Assembly: GCA_022827885.1 (NCBI GenBank)
Contig: JAJEIP010000121.1
Location: forward strand, 1-36,383
Direction of reading: 5' to 3'
Source of the DNA: Candidatus Poribacteria bacterium
Lineage (GTDB): Bacteria > Poribacteria > WGA-4E > WGA-3G
Length of the DNA stretch: 36,383 nucleotides
Notes under the pieces: generated by a model
Databases searched by the model: none
What the model saw: only the letters and a program-made list of their open reading frames with translations
Told to the model about the DNA's origin: nothing
Translations under genes and position numbers: made by a program
Shown: positions 1 through 6,747 of the stretch, one piece after another
Numbering within the stretch: position 1 is the first letter of the stretch
Layout: the number at the start of each line of letters is the position of its first letter

Positions 1-312
1 GTTGGGATGCCGAAACTTTCGTGCCACCCTCTTGGATATATTTCAGGACGCGTTGGCGTAAATCTATGGAATATCTCATAATACCAGAGGCTAACATAAA
101 TCTCAGAGAATGTCTATATATTTTTAGCATTCACCATAGTAAACAAAGATTAGAAACAACAATTGAGATAACAATGAGAAGTATTTTCTCGCGCATAGTC
201 TTAATTCTCCTTTTGGGTAATAGATATAGGACAATAGGTTTCTCGGTTTGTACGCCAAACACACGTCAAATTCTATATGCCTTCATAATTATCAAACGAT
301 TCGCAGGTAAGT
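1..312. other. Non-coding stretch with degraded repeats
   Basis: I see no convincing gene here. The open frame at 21-347 has no ribosome binding site and a composition unlike its neighbours. Bases 48-126 resemble 3864-3950 (both start with ACGCGTT.GCGTAAATCT and end in an AT-rich ATGTC tract). Bases 286-317 are repeated at 4707-4738. Confidence 0.5.
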
Positions 313-317
313 CTACT
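286..317. repeat. Shared 3'-flank repeat, copy 1
   Basis: This 32-base segment differs from 4707-4738 at only one position (C/T near the middle of ATCAAAYGATTC). It lies immediately after, and slightly overlaps, the orphan sorting-domain tail in the same orientation in both places. Confidence 0.85.
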
Positions 318-500
318 TCCGTATCAGCATTTTGTGTGTTGCTGTAAAATCGTCTGCGGTGAGCGTGTAAAAATACACACCACTCGCAACGGGTTCACCG
401 AGAGCATTTTTCCCATTCCAATACGCCGCACGGCTCCGAGACTCGTAGATACCCATAGGTTGATGTCCTAAGTCCAAAGTCCGAACTAATACCAAATCTA
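313..500 (-). pseudogene. Orphan C-terminal sorting-domain tail (FlgD-Ig-like), copy 1
   Basis: About 60 codons encode the end of a FlgD-Ig/T9SS-type sorting domain. Visible elements are an RTLDLGHQPMGIY strand, a WNGKNALGEPVASGVYFY core and a final ATHKMLIRK, then TAG. In known proteins this module lies at the end of large secreted proteins and directs surface export or attachment. Here nothing in frame lies upstream of about 500: no ribosome binding site, no signal peptide and no body domain. I read it as the remnant of a larger gene cut away by rearrangement, not as a 60-residue protein. The 32 bases after the stop are shared with the second tail at 4707-4738. Confidence 0.7.
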
Positions 501-563
501 ATTGAATATTTTTTATAAAAGTATTATTCTCTGCTGCATCTTTTTCTAAGGAGTGAAACAGCG

Positions 564-746
564 ATAAATAAAAAAGTGCCAGAGATTACTGAAAGTGTAG
601 GGGACCTGAAAAGTCTCTTACGTCAAGCGACAAAGAGGCATGAACTCCAACGCCTCAACGCTCTGTATCTGCTAAAAAGCGGAGAGACAAAAAAACGCCT
701 TCGAGTCGCCAGGTGCCTCGGCGGCGATCAAGGGAGTGTCGGGACC
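564..746 (+). pseudogene. Decayed IS630-type transposase, 5' part
   Basis: Starting from an ATA that probably replaced ATG, with an AAGGAG nine bases upstream, the frame reads KKVPEITESVGDLKSLLRQ and continues LQRLNALYLLKSGETKKRLRVARCLGG. This is the N-terminal helix-turn-helix part of IS630-family transposases. It ends where the 749-1994 element has inserted and resumes at 1997. The lost start codon and the frameshifts in the second half show the gene is dead. Confidence 0.75.
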
Positions 747-748
747 TA

Positions 749-776
749 GTAGTTCATCAAGATTGAGTTTGTAATA
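749..776 (+). repeat. Left terminal inverted repeat of the IS630 element
   Basis: It starts GTAGTTCATCAAGATTGAGT and matches the reversed right end at about 19 of 28 positions. It is preceded by TA. Confidence 0.75.
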
Positions 777-850
777 AAGTTGTTGACTTTTTTGGATGTT
801 CGGTGATATCTTCTTCGTATCCTTTGAATCCTATCTCCAAGAGGTCCACG

Positions 851-1986
851 ATGAGAAAACAAAAACATAAAGTTCGGCTGACGTCTGAAGAGCGTCAGAG
901 GCTCGAAACGTTAGTTCGCAAGGGAGAACACTCTGCGCTGAAACTCATGCGTGCCCACATCTTGCTGAAGGCGGATCGCAACGGTCCCTGCTGGACGGAT
1001 GCGAAAATCTCCGAGGCGTTCGGCTGCCATGAGCAAACCGTCCACAATGTTCGTAAACGTTTTGCGACGGGTGAGAGACTCGCCGCCTTGGAACGCAAAC
1101 CCCAAAGTCGACCGTCTCGATTGCCAAAACTTGACGGTGCCGGCGAAGCGCGGCTGATCGCCTTGGCTTGTAGCGACCCACCGGCAGGTTTTTCGCGTTG
1201 GACGTTACAACTCCTTGCTGATGAACTCGTCGCCCTGGATATCGTCGAAAGTCTGTCTGCTGAAGGCGTCCGGAAGATCCTAAAAAAAACGCCTTACGTC
1301 CACATCGGCAAGCCTACTGGGTGATCCCACCCGATGAAGATGCCGACTTCGTTGCGGCGATGGAGCAGGTCTTAGAGGTGTATCAACGTCCCGAAGATCC
1401 TGCGGGGCCGGTCGTCGCAATGGATGAACGTCCTGTGCAGCTCCACAAAGACCTTCGTCCGCCTCTGCCTGCGAAACCCGGACGCATCGCCCGCAGAGAT
1501 TACGAGTATAAGCGCATTGATGTAGTTTCGGCGTTCTTATTTACCATCCCCCTTCAAGCGTGGCGGCGGGTCTCGATCCGAGAGCGCCGCACGGCTATAG
1601 ATTGGGCAGAGGAAGTCAAATATCTTTTAGACGCAGTTTATCCCGAGGCTCAGCGAGTGACGTTAGTTTGTGATAATCTCAATACGCATAAAATCGCTTC
1701 TCTCTACAAAGCGTTTGCTGCCGAGGAGGCACTTCGATTGTCTTCACGCTTAGAGTTAGTGCATACGCCAAAACACGGAAGTTGGTTGAACATCACTGAG
1801 ATTGAGCTCAGTGTCTTCTCAAGGCAGTGTCTGAACCGACGGATCCCTGACCTACAGACGCTGCGATCCGAAGCAGAAGCTTGGCAGGCACATCGGAATC
1901 AGACGGCGAACCGGGTGGACTGGCAATTTACAGCAGAAGACGCACGCATCAAACTCAAAAGACTATATCCGCAAACTCAAAGTTGA
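851..1986 (+). CDS. IS630-family transposase, two frames joined by predicted -1 frameshift
   Basis: Cuts and joins DNA at TA targets. The first frame (851 to TGA at 1322-1324) carries the N-terminal helix-turn-helix: MRKQKHKVRLTSEER, then an HTH region around FGCHEQTVHNVRKRF. The second frame (open to 1986) carries the catalytic part. The DDE residues are visible as the D of VAMDERPVQ, the D of VCDNLNTHK and the E of GSWLNITEIE. The frames are related by -1, and an A8 run at 1282-1289 gives a canonical A AAA AAA slip. After slipping, the product reads LKKNALRPHRQAYWVIPPDED, matching the family consensus, and is about 378 residues, a normal length. Start ATG 851 has an AGAGG upstream; an in-frame GTG at 803 is less likely. 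Whether the shift is programmed or a simple mutation cannot be decided here. Confidence 0.85.
1282..1289 (+). other. A8 slippery site of the transposase
   Basis: In frame 0 the codons are CTA AAA AAA ACG. Slipping back one base after the second AAA gives AAC GCC TTA CGT and continues into the catalytic frame. IS630 members are known to use such A-runs for -1 frameshifting; its use here is inferred. Confidence 0.65.
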
Positions 1987-1994
1987 ACGACTAC
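1967..1994 (-). repeat. Right terminal inverted repeat of the IS630 element
   Basis: Read on the minus strand from 1994 it starts GTAGTCGTTCAACTTTGAGT and pairs with the left end. It is followed by TA. The transposase stop codon (1984-1986) lies inside this repeat. Confidence 0.75.
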
Positions 1995-1996
1995 TA

Positions 1997-2503
1997 GTTA
2001 GCAGACCCACGAGACCGGGAGACTTGAGAAACTTCTCAAGCGTGGGTATGCTCCCGGATGTCTGCTGATCCTCACTGAGGTACAACAAGAAGTCTTACGT
2101 AAAGAACTTGAGAACCTTGAAGGTTTTCACAATTATGTGCAGATCCAAGCATATATGGTTTCCGAGACCTCTGGTGTCGAAATGAACTACAAGGAACCGT
2201 TTATGCGATGGTTCATGATAAATAGGGCGCGAAACTCAAAGTGCCCCGTCGAAGTCATGAAAAAACGCCGTAGACTCAGAGGCCTTCCGTGCGGAGTTTC
2301 GTGAACGGGTCTGCCAAGTGATTTCTGAGAAACGTTACGATTCTCAAAAAGCGCGTGTTTTGAGTCAAGATGAAACGCGATACGGTCTTTTAGGTTTTAC
2401 GAGTCGATGGATCACCCGACGCGGTATAAAACCTATGGCGAAGATAAATCCGTGTTATGAGTCGGTACTGCTAATGCAGTATAAACTTTTAGAAATGGTA
2501 TAA
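1997..2503 (+). pseudogene. Decayed IS630-type transposase, 3' part
   Basis: Continues the remnant that begins at 564. Pieces in shifting frames are recognisable: ETGRLEKLLKRGYAPG, then LRKELENLEGFHNYVQIQ, then LKVPRRSHEKT, then SEAFRAEFRERVCQVISEKR, ending with the first catalytic motif LSQDETRYGLL. At least three frameshifts and an internal stop separate them, and the last two catalytic residues are absent. The last frame (2318-2503) is open only by chance. The element belongs to a different IS630 subgroup from the intact copy, because the N-terminal and catalytic sequences are clearly unlike it. Confidence 0.75.
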
Positions 2504-2534
2504 CAACACGAGCAATAACACAAATCGCTTTAAT

Positions 2535-3710
2535 TTAAAAAACGATAGTTCCTGTTGCCTCAATAAGCCCTTTCTTGCTTTGACCGACACGTGTACTGTA
2601 ACTCAAATCAATATTGAATAAATATGTTTTCACACCGACTCCAAAAGTAAACCCGCTACTCAGTAAATAATCCGTTGCCTTCGATAGGTTCGTTACCTTC
2701 GATAGGTCCGTTAGATTCGATAGGCTGGTGCCGGGTTCAAATTTATAGCCGCCCCGAAATGCAAACATGTCAGCGATCCAACACTCCAAACCGAGATTCT
2801 TTTGAAGATGGCGCCATTCAAATGCCCGGATACCGACCCCACGGTCGGAAAGCAGTTGCTCTCGGGTCAGTTTTTCCTTCCTTTTGGCGTTAAGTCGATC
2901 CAAATCAACGGTTAATTCGTGTTCATCCTCCGCCAATGTATCGACATAGGCTGTGACACCACTCACAAGATGAATGTGAAGCAACTTTGCCTGGTAAAGA
3001 TTTATGGAGGCACCCATTCGCAAAAGTCGAGGCAAGGGATCTGCTTGATTTTCATCAATGAAAGAGATACCGGGTCCAACGTTTTGTATAGCAACACCGA
3101 GCGTCGTGGGAATAGGATCAAACGGAAGGAGATATTGCATGCCGAGATCAACCGCAGAAGAACTTCCACTTTCGCTTCCGAGGACCATCCGAATCACCTT
3201 ACCGTTGATACCCGCCGATACAGACTCTGTAATGCGGTTGGCATAGGAGAATGTCAACGCGAAGTTGGTGCCGAGACTTACTTCACGGTAAATATCCCAA
3301 GAATCCGTTGGCACGGTGATTGTGCCTTGTTCCTGCATCTGGAGCGTCGCTCCGATAGTTCCAACATCCCCGAGAGGTATCGCGCCAGAGACGATGGCAT
3401 AGTATAAGGCCCCTATGGGTTCTCCGAAAGGCGTAGCGTAATCTGTATAAGACAGTGAACCTTGTGCTGCTTTTCTGCCAGCACGGATTTTACTATCGGA
3501 CATATCTGCAAGTCCACTTGGGTTCCAGAGGACTGCGGTGACATCCCCTGACATCGCAGACAACGCGTCGCCGAGAGCTCTTGCCCGCGCACCACCCCCG
3601 AGATTCAAGATTTGCGCGCCTGTCCGACCGGGGCCCGCAAGAACCACCGCTGGAAAAAAGATAGCAAGACATAAAAGCAAGCTGAAGATTTTACCCCTAA
3701 AAAAGTACAC
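2535..3710 (-). CDS. PorV/PorQ-family outer-membrane beta-barrel protein
   Basis: 391 residues. A signal peptide covers residues 1-25 (hydrophobic LLLCLAIFFPAVVLA, cleavage before GPG). Next comes the family signature GGGARARALGDALSAMSGDV with VLWNPSGLA, typical of the PorV/PorQ/UPF0164 group, followed by alternating strands to the C-terminal phenylalanine (TGTIVF), as in outer-membrane barrels. Known PorV shuttles type IX secretion cargo and PorQ helps attach it. That fits the sorting-type tails nearby, but no other type IX gene is in the window. The start is GTG at 3710 with GGAGGGG just upstream. Residues near 330-350 contain a three-copy six-residue repeat (SNLTDL-SKVTNL-SKATDY), probably an exposed loop. 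It is preceded by transposon debris and stands alone. Confidence 0.8.
   Translation of the reverse strand: MYFFRGKIFSLLLCLAIFFPAVVLAGPGRTGAQILNLGGGARARALGDALSAMSGDVTAVLWNPSGLADMSDSKIRAGRKAAQGSLSYTDYATPFGEPIGALYYAIVSGAIPLGDVGTIGATLQMQEQGTITVPTDSWDIYREVSLGTNFALTFSYANRITESVSAGINGKVIRMVLGSESGSSSAVDLGMQYLLPFDPIPTTLGVAIQNVGPGISFIDENQADPLPRLLRMGASINLYQAKLLHIHLVSGVTAYVDTLAEDEHELTVDLDRLNAKRKEKLTREQLLSDRGVGIRAFEWRHLQKNLGLECWIADMFAFRGGYKFEPGTSLSNLTDLSKVTNLSKATDYLLSSGFTFGVGVKTYLFNIDLSYSTRVGQSKKGLIEATGTIVF
2675..2728. repeat. 18-bp tandem repeat, three copies, inside the PorV-like gene
   Basis: Units at 2675-2692, 2693-2710 and 2711-2728 share the core TTCGATAGG. The unit length is a multiple of three, so copy number can vary without breaking the frame. 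Confidence 0.8.
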
Positions 3711-4096
3711 GAAGCCCCTCCATTTTTTGATTCAAAAGCAATGCTACTAAAACGTGAGTTTGATAAATAATCAAAGATTTTTTGTATAAAGAGAACCCTT
3801 TTGGTATGTTGAGACAAGAGGTGTTGACACTTTTTTACTCCCACCGTTGTTAACGAAATCAAGCACGCGTTTGCGTAAATCTGATGAATAGTTCATAAGA
3901 TTTAGAGTCTCAGATAAATTAAAAAATATGTCAATTTATTTTTTGACTTTACTATATCAGTAGCAACGGCGAGGTTTTAGAGGTCGCTTTGACGCACCGG
4001 AATATAGATGACCGAAGCCTCCTATGACAGTTCACTAAGAGGCTTCATGGACTCTCTACGGAGATAGAGGGTATAGTCCTTGGCGATATAGCGTTC
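3711..4096. other. Intergenic region with degraded repeat and hairpin
   Basis: No gene is visible. Bases 3864-3950 resemble 48-126. At 4014-4046 there is a hairpin with a perfect eight-base stem (GAAGCCTC/GAGGCTTC) around a 17-base loop. It lies downstream of the minus-strand gene that ends at 4097 and could mark its transcript end, but no T-run follows. Confidence 0.5.
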
Positions 4097-4495
4097 TCAA
4101 TTTGCTCCTACGGTTGCTATCCAGAAACCTAACAAACATCCCTGTATGGCTACCCCTGTAACACAACCAGTTAAGGCATACTGGAATTGAAGTTTTTCCA
4201 TTTCCGATTTATAAGCATCAGAATAGAAAGCAACATATTCTGCGGGTTTCCCAATGGTCCTCCCAGTTGGTACAGCTGGTCTATACATATAAGGACCAAG
4301 GAGCCCAAACACGGGAATCAGACAACCAATAGCGAACCACATAGGTTTATTGATATGTGCCTCTACATCTCGTTTGGCATCTTCTATCGCCCATTTCTCG
4401 ATTGATGTCTGTTGTGACAGGGCGATAAAAGGCGTACTAAAAATCAAGAACACCATACAAAAAACTAAAAGATAAAAAGGTGAGTTTCGTTTCAT
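4097..4495 (-). CDS. Small membrane protein of unknown function
   Basis: 132 residues; I do not recognise a named family. An N-terminal hydrophobic signal or anchor (YLLVFCMVFLIFSTPFIALS) is followed by a charged linker (EKWAIEDAKRDVEAHINK), a first hydrophobic span (MWFAIGCLIPVFGLLGPYMY), a polar loop with EYVAFYSDAYKSEMEKLQF, and a second span (LTGCVTGVAIQGCLLGFWIA). The layout is a two-helix inner-membrane protein with both ends probably outside the cytoplasm. Start ATG 4495 is chosen over the longer frame because AAGGAGG lies six bases upstream. The small frame at 4516-4674 ends 20 bases before it, so the two are probably co-transcribed. Both spans carry paired cysteine and glycine residues. 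Confidence 0.6.
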   Translation of the reverse strand: MKRNSPFYLLVFCMVFLIFSTPFIALSQQTSIEKWAIEDAKRDVEAHINKPMWFAIGCLIPVFGLLGPYMYRPAVPTGRTIGKPAEYVAFYSDAYKSEMEKLQFQYALTGCVTGVAIQGCLLGFWIATVGAN

Positions 4496-4515
4496 TGGAT
4501 TCCTCCTTATTTTTT

Positions 4516-4674
4516 TTACTGAAGATGGGTTACACACTTATAGTAACGTAAATTTGGCGAGGACCATCTCTTGCGTGTACCCCCAACGTGCTCTAAGAAA
4601 GTGGCAAGACCCACTTGCTGAGAGTGTTTCCACACAATATTTTTCAGCATTCTTAAACCGTTGTATGCTTTCAT
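4516..4674 (-). CDS. Possible 52-residue small protein upstream of the membrane protein
   Basis: The frame starts MKAYNGLRMLKNIVWKHSQQ and ends RYYKCVTHLQ. It has a strong AAAGGAG six bases before the ATG, the only solid sign that it is translated. The N-terminal half looks like a real amphipathic helix; the C-terminal half is arginine- and tyrosine-rich and could be read-through of a frameshifted end. It is directly followed by the two-helix membrane protein. It may be a true small protein or a truncated gene. Confidence 0.4.
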   Translation of the reverse strand: MKAYNGLRMLKNIVWKHSQQVGLATFLEHVGGTRKRWSSPNLRYYKCVTHLQ

Positions 4675-4706
4675 TGTAATCTCCTTTAAATTTAGGTTAA
4701 TGGACT

Positions 4707-4738
4707 TAATTATCAAATGATTCGCAGGTAAGTCTACT
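4707..4738. repeat. Shared 3'-flank repeat, copy 2
   Basis: It differs from 286-317 by one base and, as there, follows the orphan sorting-domain tail on the minus strand. Confidence 0.85.
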
Positions 4739-4744
4739 TATAGC

Positions 4745-4868
4745 TTATATCAACATTTTGTGTGTCGCAGTGAAATCGCCTACAGTCAGTGAATAAAAAT
4801 AAACGCCACTTGTCACAGGTTCGCCGAGTGCGTTTTTGCCACCCCAATGTGCTGCACGACTCCAAGAT
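4745..4868 (-). pseudogene. Orphan C-terminal sorting-domain tail, copy 2
   Basis: The frame reads SRAAHWGGKNALGEPV, then TSGVYFYSLT and ATHKMLI, then TAA. It is nearly identical in plan to the tail at 313-500 but shorter and missing the final RK. Similarity between the two copies starts within about five bases of the sigma-factor stop codon (4869-4871), and the tail is in another frame from the sigma gene. It therefore looks like the stub of a lost secreted-protein gene joined behind the sigma gene, not part of that protein. Confidence 0.65.
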
Positions 4869-6272
4869 TTATTTGGGAATAATGAATGCAAAACGGGCTT
4901 CGTGCTCAAACCCCTCAGGATCGGACGCATTAAACAGTATGGCAGGATGTTCTGCATCTCCTGCCTCAACGGTCCCATTTGAAACCAGCCATAGACCGAT
5001 ACCGGTGTCACGGTGTGGGTATCTATCATCCCGCGCGACACTGAAAATTTTCGGAAAGCCATCAGGTGTCAGAGCAAACGGTTCACTCGCGACGAAAAAA
5101 TCCCCCAGCAACTTTCCCGTTCTCCAGTCCGGCTGGTCGACAAATTGCAGACGCAGCTGCGCCGCTGTCTCAACCGGACACGTTTCAAGTCCCATCTGTC
5201 TGGCGCGATCATAAATGGTATCAAGGGGGGCAAACGCATCCTCAGCAAACCCCATCTCCTGCATAGAGACAACAACAATATCAACTGTTATTTCCTCTGC
5301 CACTACTGGAAAATCCGGATTTTCAAGGGCTTGCGCCGACCATAGGCTGAGCCTGCATTTTTCTTCAAGCAGTGTCTCTAAAAGAGCAACACCGCTCCTA
5401 TGGGTCCCGAGTATTATGGTAAAATCAGCAACGAAACCCTTTTCATCTTTAGCGAAACCTTTTTCGTCTTTTGGGTCTTCATCACTGCGCGCAACGTAAA
5501 GAGTGTAAAGTTTCTGAAAACGTTCAAGATATTGGGTACCGACACTGAAAATCAATAGCGTTACTACAACCAAAGCAGTGCCAATAGCCACCCACGGCAA
5601 GAACGGTTTCATTTTCGGCGGAGGGATCGGGTTCATGTCAACAACTTTTCGCATGATGTTCTGCTTTATACGCGATGATATCTGCACGCCACCGAGAACT
5701 TCTCGGACCAAGAGTTCTTCCTCTTCTCGTAACCGTTTTCTGGCACGATACAGCCGAACCTTTACTGTCTCCACTGACACTCCCAGGAATCTACTAATCT
5801 CCTTTATCGTCATCTCGCCGAGATAATGGAGCGTCACCACTGTCCGTTCACCGTCCGGTAGTTTTGCCAAAAGTTTTCTGGCGATTTCAAAACGATGTTG
5901 GGTTGCTTCTGTCTCGCGCTGTTCCGATATGTAATGGGCGTAAGCAGCTTCTTCGACCTCTTCCATAGGTGTGTCCTCCAAGGATTGTAAGTGTTTCTCA
6001 AGTTTCTGTTTGCGCAGCCACTTCAGACACAGCCGATCCGCAATGACGCAAAGCCATCTAAGAAACCGGCTCGGATTCCTCAGCGTTGAAAGTTTTTGGT
6101 AGGCGAGGAGGAAGGTATCTTGCGTAATTTCTTCGGCATAGTGAAAATCATCAATTTTCTGCCACGCGAGAGCGTGAACGCTTTTTTGGTATTTTTCAAC
6201 TAAAATGCTGAATGCTGTGTCATCACCTGACAAAACGGCATGAATCAACTGGACATCGTCTTCTCTTTCCAC
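4869..6272 (-). CDS. ECF-type RNA polymerase sigma factor with membrane-anchored C-terminal domain
   Basis: 467 residues. Residues about 21-90 form sigma region 2 (AFSILVEKYQK, YAEEITQDTFLLAYQKL, RFLRWLCVIADR). Residues about 130-182 form region 4 (LPDGERTVVTLHYLGEMTIKEIS, then the helix-turn-helix VSVETVKVRLYRARKRL). A single membrane span follows at about 224-246 (FLPWVAIGTALVVVTLLIFS), then about 220 residues predicted outside the cytoplasm. Ordinary ECF factors end after region 4, so this is a fusion. The tail contains a duplicated KDEKGF motif and a part near LETCPVETAAQLRLQF that resembles a domain of uncharacterised bacterial proteins (from memory, uncertain). Start GTG 6272 is preferred because AGGAGGG lies just upstream; the open frame continues to 6374. 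Inference: a sigma factor held at the membrane, released or controlled by an external signal, with no separate anti-sigma gene nearby. Confidence 0.85.
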   Translation of the reverse strand: MEREDDVQLIHAVLSGDDTAFSILVEKYQKSVHALAWQKIDDFHYAEEITQDTFLLAYQKLSTLRNPSRFLRWLCVIADRLCLKWLRKQKLEKHLQSLEDTPMEEVEEAAYAHYISEQRETEATQHRFEIARKLLAKLPDGERTVVTLHYLGEMTIKEISRFLGVSVETVKVRLYRARKRLREEEELLVREVLGGVQISSRIKQNIMRKVVDMNPIPPPKMKPFLPWVAIGTALVVVTLLIFSVGTQYLERFQKLYTLYVARSDEDPKDEKGFAKDEKGFVADFTIILGTHRSGVALLETLLEEKCRLSLWSAQALENPDFPVVAEEITVDIVVVSMQEMGFAEDAFAPLDTIYDRARQMGLETCPVETAAQLRLQFVDQPDWRTGKLLGDFFVASEPFALTPDGFPKIFSVARDDRYPHRDTGIGLWLVSNGTVEAGDAEHPAILFNASDPEGFEHEARFAFIIPK

Positions 6273-6747
6273 GGATCCCTCCTCATGAATAGATGGAGCG
6301 GTGCTGAAATCCACTAAAACGTCCAAGTCGACACTGAGGTTCGGACGTTGTGCAATGCAATACGGTTCACACAAGCATATTATGACAATATATTAGGACT
6401 TACGCATTTCCTCTTGATAAGGGCGGGGAAGTCCATGCGGACTTCATACCCGGGGAAGCCCATACGGGCTTCATACCGTTGATTCTGATTCTTTAGGGGG
6501 TTAAATAAGACGAAGTAACGAGTTTTGAGCGAAACAAATTCTTTTTTTTGTTCAATTTGCGCAAGTCCTCTATATATAAGGATACAATTTTTAGGCAAAA
6601 GGTTACATAATGTGAAAAAATTATGGATGGGCAATTTTAGGAAACCGATGTTGGGTTTCAAGGAAGCGTGGAAACGGTGGAAGGGAGGAAAAACAGTTTA
6701 TGCTACAAAAAATTTGGATGTAATAGAGATGTCCGATTTTCCGGTCT
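6273..6747. other. Intergenic region with tandem hairpins
   Basis: No gene is visible. The main content is the tandem hairpin repeat at 6424-6477, preceded by TAGGACTTACGCATTTCC. The open frames in this region are short and lack ribosome binding sites. Confidence 0.5.
6424..6477. repeat. Two tandem 27-bp hairpin units
   Basis: Units 6424-6450 and 6451-6477 are adjacent direct repeats. Each folds on a seven-base stem: GAAGTCC/GGACTTC in the first and GAAGCCC/GGGCTTC in the second. The stem difference is compensated on both sides, so pairing is kept. Confidence 0.8.

Larger units (their letters stand above)
749..1994 (+). mobile_element. IS630-family insertion sequence, 1246 bp
   Basis: The element is bounded by TA on both sides (747-748 and 1995-1996), the expected target duplication of the IS630/Tc1-mariner group. 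The left end 749-776 and the reverse complement of 1967-1994 align as an imperfect terminal inverted repeat, sharing GTAGT, TCAA and TTGAGTTTG in register. Inside is one transposase in two overlapping frames. It interrupts an older IS630-type transposase remnant, so it is the younger insertion. Removing it and one TA joins the two halves of the remnant. Confidence 0.85.

Noticed and set aside
2919-3407. 162-codon plus-strand frame
   Set aside because: It is antisense to the PorV-like barrel, which has a signal peptide and family motifs.
3823-3850. Plus-strand promoter TTGACA near 3823
   Set aside because: No -10 box at a suitable spacing and no plus-strand gene follows.
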